DNA of 64,000 bases from Planotetraspora silvatica (GTDB lineage: Bacteria; Actinomycetota; Actinomycetes; Streptosporangiales; Streptosporangiaceae). The position numbers and the translations under genes are program-made. Below the pieces are notes generated by a model. That model did no database searches. It was not told the DNA's origin and saw only the letters and a list, made by a program, of their open reading frames with translations. Positions within the stretch are counted from its first letter, which is position 1. Each line of letters opens with the position of its first letter. The stretch lies in assembly GCF_016863315.1 (NCBI RefSeq), contig NZ_BOOQ01000015.1:1-64000 (forward strand), given 5' to 3'. Of this stretch, positions 34,644 to 43,704 are shown in pieces.

Positions 34644-35762
34644 GTGTCGACCCACGAGCTCTACACCATCCCCGCCGAGCTCTCCACATGGGACGTGGAG
34701 ATGACCGGTGCCGCGCGGTTCACCTGGGAGTACGACGACGGCAGAGACCGCATGCTCGCCCTGTACCAGAAGGGCAAGGACAAGCAGTGGGACTCCGTCA
34801 AACGGATCGACTGGGACATCGAGGTCGATCCGTACGACGTGCTCGGCGTCCCCGACCAGTCGATCTCCATCTACGGCACGCCGCTCTGGGAGCGCATGAG
34901 CGAGCAGCAGCGCAAGGACGTCCGGCTGCACAGCGCCTCCTGGCAGTTCTCCCAGTTCCTGCACGGCGAGCAGGGCGCCATGATCTGCTCGGCCCGGATC
35001 GTCGAGTCCGTGCCCGATCTCGACTCGAAGTTCTACGCCGCGACGCAGACGATGGACGAGGCGCGGCACGCGGAGACCTACGCCCGCTTCCTCCAGGACA
35101 AGGTCGGGCTCGTCTATCCCATCAACCAGCACCTCAAGGCGCTGCTGGACAGCACGCTCGGCGACTCCCGGTGGGACATGCCGTACCTCGGGATGCAGGT
35201 GCTGATCGAGGGCCTCGCGCTGGCCGCGTTCGGCGTGATGCGCGACATCACCACCAAGCCGCTGCCCAAGCAGATCCTGGCGTACGTCATGCAGGACGAG
35301 GCCAGGCACGTCGCCTTCGGCCGGATGGCCCTGCGGGACTACTACCGCGACCTGTCGGAGGCCGAGCGGCGCGAGCGTGAGGACTTCGTCATCGAGGGCT
35401 GCTATCTCATGCGCGACCGCCTCCGCGGCCAGGAGACCTGGGAGACCCTCGGCCTGAGCAAGGACGAGGTGGCCCAGGCCATGGAGGCCACCGACCGGTC
35501 GGAGTACCTCAGGCTGTTCCGCTCCCTGCTGTTCAGCCGCATCGTGCCCTGCGTCAAGGACATCGGGCTGTGGAGCCCCCGTCTGCAGAAGGCCTACGCC
35601 GACATGGGCGTGCTCGACATGGCGGGGCAGAGCCTCGACGCCCTCATGAAGCAGGACGAGGAGATCGCGGAGAAACTGGACGCGGAGCGTTTCACCCAGG
35701 AGGAGTCCGAACGGCACGCCGAGGTGGCCGAGACCATCGAGGCGGCACGCGAAGAGAGCTGA
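34644..35762 (+). CDS. Ferritin-like diiron-carboxylate protein
   Basis: A 372-aa helical protein from GTG 34644 with GAGGAGGG upstream. The six diiron ligands fit E109, E139-x-x-H142 (DEARH), E189 and E219-x-x-H222 (DEARH again), the pattern of ribonucleotide reductase R2, AurF-like oxygenases and acyl desaturases. It is too long for ferritin. It is probably an oxygen-activating oxidase or oxygenase of unknown substrate, controlled by the divergent TetR regulator. A terminator hairpin begins 2 nt after the stop. Confidence 0.87.
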   Translation: MSTHELYTIPAELSTWDVEMTGAARFTWEYDDGRDRMLALYQKGKDKQWDSVKRIDWDIEVDPYDVLGVPDQSISIYGTPLWERMSEQQRKDVRLHSASWQFSQFLHGEQGAMICSARIVESVPDLDSKFYAATQTMDEARHAETYARFLQDKVGLVYPINQHLKALLDSTLGDSRWDMPYLGMQVLIEGLALAAFGVMRDITTKPLPKQILAYVMQDEARHVAFGRMALRDYYRDLSEAERREREDFVIEGCYLMRDRLRGQETWETLGLSKDEVAQAMEATDRSEYLRLFRSLLFSRIVPCVKDIGLWSPRLQKAYADMGVLDMAGQSLDALMKQDEEIAEKLDAERFTQEESERHAEVAETIEAAREES

Positions 35763-35763
35763 C

Positions 35764-35789
35764 AGTCCCGCCGGCCCGCGGGCGGGACT
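35764..35789. terminator. Bidirectional terminator hairpin between convergent genes
   Basis: AGTCCCGCC and its exact complement GGCGGGACT enclose an 8-nt loop. The hairpin starts right after the ferritin-like stop and overlaps the stop of the DUF202 gene on the other strand. Confidence 0.78.
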
Positions 35790-36102
35790 ACACGCGGGAC
35801 AGGACCAGCGCCAGCGACCCGGCGACCACGCAGAGCACGCCGGCCCACGCGAGGCGCGCGTCCGCCGTGTCGTCCAGCGGGCCGGCCTCGCGCAGCGCCC
35901 GCTCGACCCGCCTGTACCGCGCGCCGGTGCGCAGGAGCAGAATCGCTCCGCAGAGCGCGGCGACCGCGAAGGGCGCGATCATCCCCGGTCCTTCGCCGCC
36001 GCGCAGGCCCGCTCCGGCCGCGACGAGGCCGGCGACCGCCAGGAGCGTCGCCGTCCTGACCCAGGCCAGCCGCGTCCGCTCGCTGTGCAGTCCGGCGGTC
36101 AT
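35788..36102 (-). CDS. DUF202 family membrane protein
   Basis: A 104-aa protein with three predicted helices. The DUF202/YidH N-terminal motif ERTRLAWVRTATLL is followed by two further helices. Its ATG overlaps the stop of the upstream DUF202 gene (ATGA). The family shares its fold with the membrane part of VTC polyphosphate proteins; function in bacteria is not established. Confidence 0.85.
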   Translation of the reverse strand: MTAGLHSERTRLAWVRTATLLAVAGLVAAGAGLRGGEGPGMIAPFAVAALCGAILLLRTGARYRRVERALREAGPLDDTADARLAWAGVLCVVAGSLALVLSRV

Positions 36103-36434
36103 CGCCCGAGGAGGATCAGGAGAAGGGCGACGACCGCCACCGCGGCGACGCCGTACCCGAAGAGGGGGGCGAGGGCGGGCGGCGGAAGCGGCTGGTCACG
36201 GCGCAGAGCCCGCTGGATGTGCCGCCACCGCGGGTAGGCGGTGGCGGCGGAGACGGCGGACAACGACACGAGCACCAGGGCCAGCAGCGTGCGGACCCAC
36301 GGCACGAAGACGCCCTCGGGCACGACCGCCATGGCGATGCCTCCGGCGCTGAGGGCCAAAGACGTGCTCAGCCAGGTGAGGTACGTGCGTTCGTTGGCCA
36401 ACGTGAACCTGGGGTCCGGCTCGTGCCCATCCAT
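36099..36434 (-). CDS. DUF202 (YidH-like) membrane protein
   Basis: A 111-aa protein with three helices; FTLANERTYLTWLSTSLAL is the family motif. It is the first gene of a tandem pair with the 35788 gene, overlapping by 4 bp. The pairing of a YidH-type and a shorter DUF202 protein suggests a hetero-oligomer. No function can be assigned. Confidence 0.87.
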   Translation of the reverse strand: MDGHEPDPRFTLANERTYLTWLSTSLALSAGGIAMAVVPEGVFVPWVRTLLALVLVSLSAVSAATAYPRWRHIQRALRRDQPLPPPALAPLFGYGVAAVAVVALLLILLGR

Positions 36435-36477
36435 GGGAACAGGGTAGTTTTGCCCCTTTTCCCCTGGCTTTGCCGGG

Positions 36478-36849
36478 TTACAGGCAGGCCTCGGTGATCT
36501 GCTTCAGGTAGGCGGCGCTGTCGGTGGCCGCCTTCTGGGCGGCGTCGACGGCGGCGTTGGCGTCGTCCACGTTGAGCTTCTGGAGGCTGTCGGACATCCC
36601 CTGCAGCGCTTCCTTGAGGGTGGTGTCCCCCGCGTCGTTGGCGAGGTCGTTCAGCTTGGCGGCACCGTCGGAGATCTCCTTCTGCATCGCCTCGGGATCG
36701 TTGGCCGCGGCGGTGACCTTGCTGATCGTCTCACTGATCAGCTTGGGCGCCTCGAGACAGGACTGCGCCTTGTCGGCGGCGGAGCATCCGGAGAGCAACA
36801 GGACCGAGGCGGCCACGGCGGCAGCGGCGGAGAGGGGGAGGGGTCGCAT
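36478..36849 (-). CDS. Small helical lipoprotein
   Basis: A 123-aa protein. The signal peptide with lipobox LSGCS (Cys near residue 22) is followed by an all-helical mature domain rich in Ala, Asp and Lys, with heptad-like spacing. ATG 36849 follows GGTAGGG. It is divergent from the zinc-finger gene with 49 nt between starts. No family was recognised. Confidence 0.82.
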   Translation of the reverse strand: MRPLPLSAAAAVAASVLLLSGCSAADKAQSCLEAPKLISETISKVTAAANDPEAMQKEISDGAAKLNDLANDAGDTTLKEALQGMSDSLQKLNVDDANAAVDAAQKAATDSAAYLKQITEACL

Positions 36850-36898
36850 GGCCAGAACCCTACCCAATCGTAATTTCGGCCGGGCTAGCATCAGCTTT

Positions 36899-37156
36899 AT
36901 GGATATCTGTGAGCATTTGCAGTCCGCGGGCGACCCTCCGCCCCTCCCCGCGGAGGGATGCGCCGAGTGCCTGGAGACGGGCGGGCGCTGGGTCCACCTG
37001 CGCAAGTGTCTTTCATGCGGCCACGTGGGCTGTTGCGACTCCTCCCCCAGCCGCCACGCGACCGCGCACTTCCACCAGTCCGGGCATCCGGTGATGCGGT
37101 CCTACGAACCGGGCGAGGAATGGCGCTGGTGCTTCGTGGACAACGCGCTCGGCTGA
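36899..37156 (+). CDS. UBP-type zinc finger protein
   Basis: An 85-aa protein consisting of one ZnF-UBP domain. Candidate ligands are C4, H6, C21, C24, C37, C40, C45, H53, H57 and H63, in the usual CxH...CxxC...CxxC order. Bacteria lack ubiquitin; stand-alone UBP fingers in actinomycetes have no established partner, though a C-terminal Gly-Gly peptide ligand is conceivable. TAGCAT lies 7 nt before the ATG with no ribosome site, suggesting a leaderless mRNA. Confidence 0.88.
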   Translation: MDICEHLQSAGDPPPLPAEGCAECLETGGRWVHLRKCLSCGHVGCCDSSPSRHATAHFHQSGHPVMRSYEPGEEWRWCFVDNALG

Positions 37157-37159
37157 ACG

Positions 37160-37185
37160 CCGGGCCGCCGGAGGCCGCGGCCGGG
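37160..37185. terminator. Probable terminator between convergent genes
   Basis: CCGGGCCGC pairs with GCGGCCGGG with one mismatch across an 8-nt loop, lying between the zinc-finger stop (37156) and the antiporter stop (37190). Confidence 0.5.
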
Positions 37186-37189
37186 GAGG

Positions 37190-38779
37190 TCAGCTCCGTT
37201 CGAGCGTGGCCTCCTCGAAGTCGAGTTCCTGCATCACCCGGTGGAGCACCTCGTCGTCGATCCGCCGCTCGTCCCTCAGCCGTACGAACACCTCACGCTG
37301 GGCGGTGAGCATCTCGCGGCGGAGCCGCCGGTAGGCCGTCGACGGGGTCTCCGCGCCGTCGAGGCCGGTGCCTCCGCCGAGCCTCTCCCATCCCCGCAGC
37401 GCCGTACGCTCGGCGCGTGACCGCAACTGCTCGACGACCTCCTCGTGGACGTCGAGGACGCCGTCGGCGATCAGCTCCTCCAGCCGCGCCAGCGCGGCCG
37501 CCGACGCGGCCTGCTGGGCGGCCGCCTCCGCGAGGTCGTCGGAGTAGCGCTCCGCGTCGTTGGACACGCCGAGCCGCCTGATCAGCCACGGGAACGACAG
37601 GCCCTGCACGATCAGGGTGCCGATGACGACGGCGAACGTCAGGAACAACACCAGGTTGCGCTGAGGGAAGTCCTCCGGCAGACCGAAGGCCGCCGCGAGC
37701 GAGACCACCCCGCGCATGCCCGCCCAGCTCGTGAGCACCACGTTGCGCCAGGCGGGCGCCCGCGCCTCCCGCTCGCGCACCCTTCTGATCAGCCTCGGCG
37801 CGTAGACGGTGATCGGCACCCACAGCGCCCGGAGCACCACGGCGAGCAGGAACAGGACGACCGCGTACACCCCCACCCGGGTGAGGTTCTCATCCGCAAG
37901 CCCCATGAGGATCGGCCGCACCTGCAGGCCGATCAGGGCGAACACGATCGACTCCAGCACGAGATCGGCGACCTTCCACACGGCGCCGGACAGGATGCGG
38001 GTGCCGTAGCTCGTGCGGCTCATCTGGTGGCCCAGATAGATTCCGGCGATCACCACGGAGATCACTCCGGACGCGTGCACGGCCTCCGCCGCGATGTAGG
38101 CGCCATACGGGACGAGCAGCGAGATCCCGTTGGCGATCAGTGAGTCGCTGAGCCTGCGCAGCAGGGCCGCCACGACGTACGCGATCGCGAGCCCGATCAC
38201 GATGCCGGCCCCGGCCGAGTAGAGGAACTCCGCGCCGGCGCCGAACAGGTCGGCCGCGGTTCCCGCGACGGCCGCCGCGACGGCCACCCGGTACGCCGTG
38301 AGCGCCGTGGCGTCGTTGAACAGGCCTTCCCCGACGAGGATCGTGATCGACTTGCGCGGCAGGCCGAGCTTCCTGCCGACCGCGATGGCGGACACGGCGT
38401 CCGTCGGCGCCACGATGGCGCCGAGCGCGAACGCCGCGGCGAGCGGGAGCCGCGGGATCAGCGCGTGCGCGATGAGCCCGATCACGACCGTGTTGAACAG
38501 GACGAGCCCGACCGCGAGCAGCCCGACCACCTGCTTCACGGCACGCAGGCGCAGATATGAGCTGTCGAGCGCCGCCGAGTAGAGCATCGGCGGCAGGAAC
38601 ACGGAAAGGACGATCTCCGGGTCCAGCGCATAGCTGGGCATCCCGGGAACGAACGAGGCGACCAGCCCCGCGACGACGAGCAGCAGGGGCGCGGACCACC
38701 CCCGTCCTCTCGCGACGGCGGTGACGGCCAGAGCGCCGGCGGGAAGTAACAGGAACTGCGATGCGGTGGAGATGTCCAT
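37190..38779 (-). CDS. Na+/H+ antiporter, CPA1 (NhaP/NHE) family
   Basis: A 529-aa protein with about twelve helices. FLPPMLYSAALD, the unwound-helix motif IVAPTDAVSA and the Asp-containing ion site GEGLFNDATAL are present, as is the SWAGMRGVVSLAAA helix. A C-terminal cytoplasmic helical tail of about 130 aa follows. It exchanges Na+ or K+ for H+ to control pH and salt. ATG 38779 is preferred to a TTG immediately before it. TATAAGT at 38801-38795 is a possible -10. Confidence 0.93.
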   Translation of the reverse strand: MDISTASQFLLLPAGALAVTAVARGRGWSAPLLLVVAGLVASFVPGMPSYALDPEIVLSVFLPPMLYSAALDSSYLRLRAVKQVVGLLAVGLVLFNTVVIGLIAHALIPRLPLAAAFALGAIVAPTDAVSAIAVGRKLGLPRKSITILVGEGLFNDATALTAYRVAVAAAVAGTAADLFGAGAEFLYSAGAGIVIGLAIAYVVAALLRRLSDSLIANGISLLVPYGAYIAAEAVHASGVISVVIAGIYLGHQMSRTSYGTRILSGAVWKVADLVLESIVFALIGLQVRPILMGLADENLTRVGVYAVVLFLLAVVLRALWVPITVYAPRLIRRVREREARAPAWRNVVLTSWAGMRGVVSLAAAFGLPEDFPQRNLVLFLTFAVVIGTLIVQGLSFPWLIRRLGVSNDAERYSDDLAEAAAQQAASAAALARLEELIADGVLDVHEEVVEQLRSRAERTALRGWERLGGGTGLDGAETPSTAYRRLRREMLTAQREVFVRLRDERRIDDEVLHRVMQELDFEEATLERS

Positions 38780-38799
38780 CAACAGATGAGGTTACTTAT

Positions 38800-38815
38800 A
38801 TCGGGGGCTCCCGAT
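38800..38815 (-). terminator. Hairpin after the low-complexity protein gene
   Basis: ATCGGG and CCCGAT are separated by a 4-nt loop, 15 nt beyond the stop at 38831 and before the antiporter start. It is short but perfect. Confidence 0.55.
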
Positions 38816-38830
38816 GACCCGCCGGACTTG

Positions 38831-39886
38831 TCACCAGACGCGCTGGTCGTCCCGGGGGTCGTCGGGCCGCTGCTCCGGCCGCTGGTCCGGCCGTATGCGC
38901 TCGCCCGTGGCGTACATGGGCTCCTGCGGATAGTCCTGGCCGTATTCCTGCTGATAGTCCTGCGGGTACGGCCGGCCCTGGCCGAGGCCGAGCGGGTCGC
39001 TCGGGTCGACCCGTCCCTGCGGCTGCGGCGGGTACGGCGGGGTCTGCGGACCCGTGTCGTACTGGTAGCCGGCCTGGCCGGGATGTCCCGCCGCGGGCTG
39101 GCCGGGGTGACCTCCGGCGGGCCTGGCCGGGCGACCCGGCTGGCCGGGGTGACCTCCGGCAGGCTGACCTGGACGGCCGGGCTGAACGGGCTGTCCCGGG
39201 TGAACGGGCTGGCCCTGCTGGCCGGGGTGATGCCCGGGAGGCGGCGCGCCGTACTGGCGGGGAGGCTCCTCGTAGGGGCCGGGGGCGAACGGCCGGTCGC
39301 GGGGCACCTCGCGGGGGGCCTCCCTGGGCGGAGCCCCGCGTGCCACGAGGACGTCGTTCGATCCCATCGGCGGCTGCGGGCCGCTGGGCCCCCCGTACGG
39401 GTCGACCGCCGGCCCGCCGTACGGATCCGGTGCGGGGTTTCCGTACGGGTCCGGTGCCTGCCCGCCGTACTGGTCCGGTGCCGGCCGCGAGTACTGGCCG
39501 GTGCCCGGGTAGTCCGGGTATTCGGGCTGGGGAGCGGGATAGTCGGAAGGATGTCCGGCGTACTCAGGCTGCCCGGGGTACTCAGGCTGTCCGGGGTATT
39601 CGGGCTGGACCGCGTCCTGACGCGCCATGGGGCCGGTGCCGGGATCCTGTCCGTCGTCGACGTACTGGCCGCCCGCCTCCGCGTAGCCGTCGTCGAGACC
39701 GTCGATGAGGCGCCCGACGTCATCCATGGGCATCCGGAAACTCCCGGTGCACATCTCGCCGCGCCACAGGCTCAGGACCAGCGTTCCCTCGTGCCAGGTC
39801 ACCCGGAGAACCCGGTCCTGGCCGCGGGCGTCGAAGAACACCTCACCGAATGATGGCAACGGGACAACTTCCGACATGACAGACAT
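38831..39886 (-). CDS. Conserved N-terminal domain protein with Pro/Gln/Gly-rich repeat tail
   Basis: A 351-aa protein. The first 75 residues form a compact domain (VVPLPSFGEVFFDARGQDR, then VTWHEGTLVLSLWRGE and SFRMPMDDVGRLIDGL). The remaining 275 residues are low complexity with short tandem motifs: QPEYPG near 39540-39610, PDPYGG near 39400-39475 and HPGQP near 39065-39240. No signal peptide or membrane helix is seen. The tail looks intrinsically disordered and could support phase separation or protein contacts. The family is not named here. Confidence 0.8.
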   Translation of the reverse strand: MSVMSEVVPLPSFGEVFFDARGQDRVLRVTWHEGTLVLSLWRGEMCTGSFRMPMDDVGRLIDGLDDGYAEAGGQYVDDGQDPGTGPMARQDAVQPEYPGQPEYPGQPEYAGHPSDYPAPQPEYPDYPGTGQYSRPAPDQYGGQAPDPYGNPAPDPYGGPAVDPYGGPSGPQPPMGSNDVLVARGAPPREAPREVPRDRPFAPGPYEEPPRQYGAPPPGHHPGQQGQPVHPGQPVQPGRPGQPAGGHPGQPGRPARPAGGHPGQPAAGHPGQAGYQYDTGPQTPPYPPQPQGRVDPSDPLGLGQGRPYPQDYQQEYGQDYPQEPMYATGERIRPDQRPEQRPDDPRDDQRVW

Positions 39887-39981
39887 AGTGCCTTTACCTG
39901 CCCTTATCCGTCCACTCGACCTCGGGAAACCCTACCGAACGTCTTTCCTATCCTCTTTGTCCCCTACTCGGTAGATCGTCG

Positions 39982-40009
39982 TTGACCTTGAGAGTGTGAC
40001 GCCTAGTGT
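39982..40009 (+). promoter_or_regulatory. Promoter for the DinG-like helicase gene
   Basis: TTGACC, a 16-nt spacer, then TAGTGT, a good housekeeping-type match. It would give a leader of about 85 nt to the GTG at 40101. Confidence 0.6.
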
Positions 40010-40100
40010 GCCACGGGAGACGATTTCCGGCTCCTGGAACGCCAGGATGCAACCGCCCGCTCACGCCTCGGATGTCGGCGGCAGCGGGTAGCGTTCTCCC

Positions 40101-42074
40101 GTGCCCAAGGACAGTCGCGACCTCCCGCCCGTCGAGGAACTGCTCACCACCGCGGTGACGGAGCTGGGCGGCTCCGAGCGCCCCGGGCAGGTCAAGATGG
40201 CCCAAGCGGTGCGCGACGCCGTCGAGAGCAAGGAGCACCTCGCGGTCCAGGCGGGCACGGGTACCGGCAAGTCGCTCGCCTACCTGGTGCCCGCCATCCG
40301 GCACGCCGCGGAGACCGACAACGCCGTCGTGGTGTCGACCGCCACGATCGCCCTGCAGCGCCAGCTCGTCGACCGCGACCTGCCCAGGCTCGCCGACGCG
40401 CTCGAGGGCGTGCTCGCCCATCGGCCGGAGTTCGCGATCCTCAAGGGCCGCCGCAACTACCTGTGCCGCCACAAGATGGGCGCGGGCATGCCCGACGACG
40501 AGGAGGACCAGCTCTTCGATCCCCGCGAGGTGAGCGCGACCGGGCGGATGGTCCAGCGGATCCAGGAGTGGGCCTCGGAGACCGAGACGGGCGACCGCGA
40601 CGAGCTCGTCCCCGGCGTCAGCGACCAGGCGTGGCGGCAGTTCTCCGTGCACGCCAAGGAATGCCTCGGCGCGCAGCGCTGCCCGAGCGGCGCGGAGTGC
40701 TTCGCCGAGCTGGCCAGGGAGCGTGCCGGCCAGGCCGACGTGGTGGTCACCAACCACGCGCTGCTCGCCATCGACGCCATGGAGGACTTCCCCGTCCTGC
40801 CGGAACACGACGTCGTCGTCGTCGACGAGGCCCACGAGCTGGTCGACCGGGTCACGTCGGTGGTCACCGACGAGCTGTCGGAGGGCACGGTGGGCGTCGC
40901 CGTCCGCCGCGTCGGAAGGCTGATCGAGCAGGCGCTGGCCGACCGGCTCCAGGAGGCCGGTGAGGACCTCGCGGCCCTGCTCACCGCCGCTCCGCCCGGC
41001 CGGGTCGACGACCTGCCGCAGTCGCTGGGGCTGACCCTCGCCCTGGTCCGTGACTCCGCGTACGCCTGCATCAAAGCCCTGGGCCCGCGGAACAAGGACA
41101 AGGACGACCCGGAGAACGCCGGCCTGCGCAAGGCGACGTTCACCGCCCTCGACGAGGTGCACGACACCGCCCAGCGCATGCTCGACGCGTTCGGCGGAGA
41201 CTCCGAGGCCGACCGGGCGGAGGTCGTCTGGCTCGACGAGGGACGCGGCCGGATCCCCCCGACCCTGCGCGTGGCGCCCCTGTCGGTCGGCGGGATGTTG
41301 CGCGACAAGCTGTTCGGCGACCGCACGGTCGTCCTCACCAGCGCCACCCTCGCACTGGGCGGCTCCTTCGACGGCATGGCCCGCCAGTGGGGGCTCAGCG
41401 GAGACGACTGGACCGGTCTCGACGTCGGGTCGCCCTTCGACCACCCGCGCAGCGGGATCCTCTATGTGGCCAAGCACCTTCCGCAGCCCGGCCGCGACGG
41501 CCTGCCCGAGGAGTACCTCACCGAGATCACCGAACTGATCGAGGCCGCGGGCGGGCGCACGCTCGGATTGTTCTCCTCGATGCGGGCCGCGAAGGCCGCC
41601 ACCGAGGCACTGCGCGAGCGGCTGGACGTGCCGTTGCTCTGCCAGGGCGACGACTCGACCTCGCAGTTGGTCAAGCAGTTCGCCGCCGACCCGGCGACGT
41701 GCCTGTTCGGGACGCTGTCCCTGTGGCAGGGCGTGGACGTGCCCGGCCCTTCGCTCACCCTGGTCATCATCGACCGCATCCCGTTCCCCCGGCCCGACGA
41801 TCCGCTGGCCTCCGCACGGCAGCGGCACGTCGCCGCGACCGGCGGCAACGGCTTCATGGCGGTCGCGGCGACGCACGCGGCGCTGCTCCTGGCGCAGGGG
41901 GCGGGCCGCCTCCTGCGGTCGATGAACGACAGGGGCGTCGTGGCGGTGCTCGACCCCCGGCTGGCCACCGCCCGATACGGCGGGTTCCTGCTGGGCTCGC
42001 TGCCGCCGTTCTGGCGCACGACCGACCCGGCCAAGGTCCGTGAGGCGCTGACCCGCCTCACGGACGGAGCCTGA
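40101..42074 (+). CDS. dinG: DinG/XPD-like ATP-dependent DNA helicase
   Basis: A 657-aa superfamily 2 helicase from GTG 40101. Walker A AGTGTGKS (51-58), TATIALQRQL (motif Ia), DEAH in VVVDEAHEL, LTSATL (motif III), LGLFSSMRAAKAA (IV) and GAGRLLRSMNDRG (VI) are present. Four Cys near YLCRHK and KECLGAQRCPSGAECF fit the 4Fe-4S cluster of the XPD/DinG group. It unwinds 5'-3', probably at R-loops or damaged forks. It converges on the phosphoesterase gene with 29 nt between stops. Confidence 0.93.
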   Translation: MPKDSRDLPPVEELLTTAVTELGGSERPGQVKMAQAVRDAVESKEHLAVQAGTGTGKSLAYLVPAIRHAAETDNAVVVSTATIALQRQLVDRDLPRLADALEGVLAHRPEFAILKGRRNYLCRHKMGAGMPDDEEDQLFDPREVSATGRMVQRIQEWASETETGDRDELVPGVSDQAWRQFSVHAKECLGAQRCPSGAECFAELARERAGQADVVVTNHALLAIDAMEDFPVLPEHDVVVVDEAHELVDRVTSVVTDELSEGTVGVAVRRVGRLIEQALADRLQEAGEDLAALLTAAPPGRVDDLPQSLGLTLALVRDSAYACIKALGPRNKDKDDPENAGLRKATFTALDEVHDTAQRMLDAFGGDSEADRAEVVWLDEGRGRIPPTLRVAPLSVGGMLRDKLFGDRTVVLTSATLALGGSFDGMARQWGLSGDDWTGLDVGSPFDHPRSGILYVAKHLPQPGRDGLPEEYLTEITELIEAAGGRTLGLFSSMRAAKAATEALRERLDVPLLCQGDDSTSQLVKQFAADPATCLFGTLSLWQGVDVPGPSLTLVIIDRIPFPRPDDPLASARQRHVAATGGNGFMAVAATHAALLLAQGAGRLLRSMNDRGVVAVLDPRLATARYGGFLLGSLPPFWRTTDPAKVREALTRLTDGA

Positions 42075-42103
42075 CCGGGCAGGCGGTCGCTACTTCCCGG
42101 TCA

Positions 42104-43675
42104 CTACTTGGTCACCGTGAACATGGCCGACTGGGCCACCGAGACCACTCCGTCGTCGGGCAGAAGCCGCACGACATACCGGCCCGGGGGCAGCGGCCAG
42201 GAGGAGTCCGCTCCGATCGACTTCGGTCCGATCTTCGCCTGTCCCTCGATCGCCGAGCCGGTGTAGGTGTACACGAGGTACTCGGAGGTGTCCTGGCACT
42301 TGCCTCCCGGGCAGGCGTAGACCGAGACCCAGTCCAGACCCATGCCGGGTGCGTTCGACCAGTCGACCTTGATCGATTCGCCCTGCTTGTAGCTGCTCTT
42401 GCCGACCGACACCTTGGTCGGCTCGCCCGCGGGGTAGAGCCAGACCGGCGCCTTGGAGACGACCTTGCCCCGGGAGACGAGGGCGACGGCGTAGGCGCCG
42501 CGGCGCAGGCCCTTCGTCGGCAACGTGACCGTTCCGTCGGTCCTGCCTGACTTCGTCGGGCGCGAGGTGACGGCCCGGCCCTTCGCGTCCCGCAGTTCCA
42601 CCCGCTCGCCCTGCCGTCCGGCGGCGTGGAAGGCGACGGGGAGGTCCTTGCCGATCGTGACCCGGCGGGTGGCCGGTGACACCAGAACCTGAGGCACCGC
42701 CGGCACGACGTCCAGCGTGGACACGACTCCCCGGTGGTCGGTCGGCCAGGGCGACACACCCACGCCGACGTCGGGTCCGCCCTTCTCGCCGACCACCGTG
42801 CTGTCGATCGTGCGGGTCGGACCGGAGGTCAGCACCCAGTCGATCCGGTCGAACACCTCGTGCGCGTCGGCCTCCGGGCTGCCCGGCGTCCAGGTGAAAC
42901 CGGGGACGGCGACGGGATCCGGGTGCGCTTCGCGATAGGTGTCCCGCAGCCCCGCAGCCGCCAGAGCGCTGCTGGCCGGCCACTTCACCGCGTAGGGAAC
43001 GTCTGCGCGCTCGGCCGCGACCGCGGGCGTCCAATCCAGGTGGGAGGGGCTGTTGAAGTCTCCGGTCAGCATGACCGGGATGCCCTTGCGGGCCAGCGCG
43101 GGGAGCACCTTGACCAGGTCCTGCACGGCGGGCAGGCGGGTCTTGCGCTCAAGGTCGAGCACCTGCTTCACGGTGCCGCCGTCCCGGACGAGGTACGGGC
43201 CGTAGGGGTCGGACGGCAGGTGGGTGTTGGCGACGGCCACGACACGGCCCGGGGCCACCTCGACGTACACGTACAGGCCATTGCTGCCCGGCGGGTCGAT
43301 GATGGGGAACCGCGACATCACATGGGCCCGGTCGCTGCCGTACCAGCCGAGCGCCGACGCGATCCTCTCGACGTTCCGCTCCGGCTCCTGCACCCCGACG
43401 ATGTCGGCACGCGCCTGCGTGACGGCGCGTTCGATCTGCACCAGGGTCTGCGGGCACCCGTTCGGCGTCGCGCAGAAATCGCCGGTCTTCAGATCGAGGT
43501 CGTCGCCCCCGTAGAAGATGTTGAGCGTCATCACCCGGAGTCGTTCGTGCTCTACGGCACTGTGCCCGCCGGTCGTCGCGACCGCGGACGTCGATCCCAG
43601 CGAGAGCATCGCGGCCGCGATCAGCGCCCCGGCGGATACCACCACGCGCCGTCGCTTCAATCGTTTCAAATTCAC
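42104..43675 (-). CDS. Secreted endonuclease/exonuclease/phosphatase family phosphoesterase
   Basis: A 523-aa protein from GTG 43675, with GAGGAG 7-10 nt upstream. A basic signal peptide (LKRLKRRRVVVSAGALIAA...) is followed by an EEP domain: RVMTLNIFYGG, the catalytic Glu in GVQEPERN, NTHLPSDP, GDFNSPSHL and the final DHRGVVST. Two C-terminal beta-sandwich-like domains follow and probably bind polymer or wall. It hydrolyses phosphodiesters (nucleic acid or phospholipid) outside the cell. A triple 11-bp PHO-box-like repeat upstream suggests induction by phosphate starvation. Confidence 0.9.
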   Translation of the reverse strand: MNLKRLKRRRVVVSAGALIAAAMLSLGSTSAVATTGGHSAVEHERLRVMTLNIFYGGDDLDLKTGDFCATPNGCPQTLVQIERAVTQARADIVGVQEPERNVERIASALGWYGSDRAHVMSRFPIIDPPGSNGLYVYVEVAPGRVVAVANTHLPSDPYGPYLVRDGGTVKQVLDLERKTRLPAVQDLVKVLPALARKGIPVMLTGDFNSPSHLDWTPAVAAERADVPYAVKWPASSALAAAGLRDTYREAHPDPVAVPGFTWTPGSPEADAHEVFDRIDWVLTSGPTRTIDSTVVGEKGGPDVGVGVSPWPTDHRGVVSTLDVVPAVPQVLVSPATRRVTIGKDLPVAFHAAGRQGERVELRDAKGRAVTSRPTKSGRTDGTVTLPTKGLRRGAYAVALVSRGKVVSKAPVWLYPAGEPTKVSVGKSSYKQGESIKVDWSNAPGMGLDWVSVYACPGGKCQDTSEYLVYTYTGSAIEGQAKIGPKSIGADSSWPLPPGRYVVRLLPDDGVVSVAQSAMFTVTK

Positions 43676-43704
43676 GGTTCGCTCCTCACTCGTCCCCTCG
43701 GCAC

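Noticed and set aside
38950-39620. CRISPR-like or minisatellite DNA repeats
   Set aside because: The periodicity is at the protein level (QPEYPG, PDPYGG), irregular and in frame, with no repeat-spacer structure.
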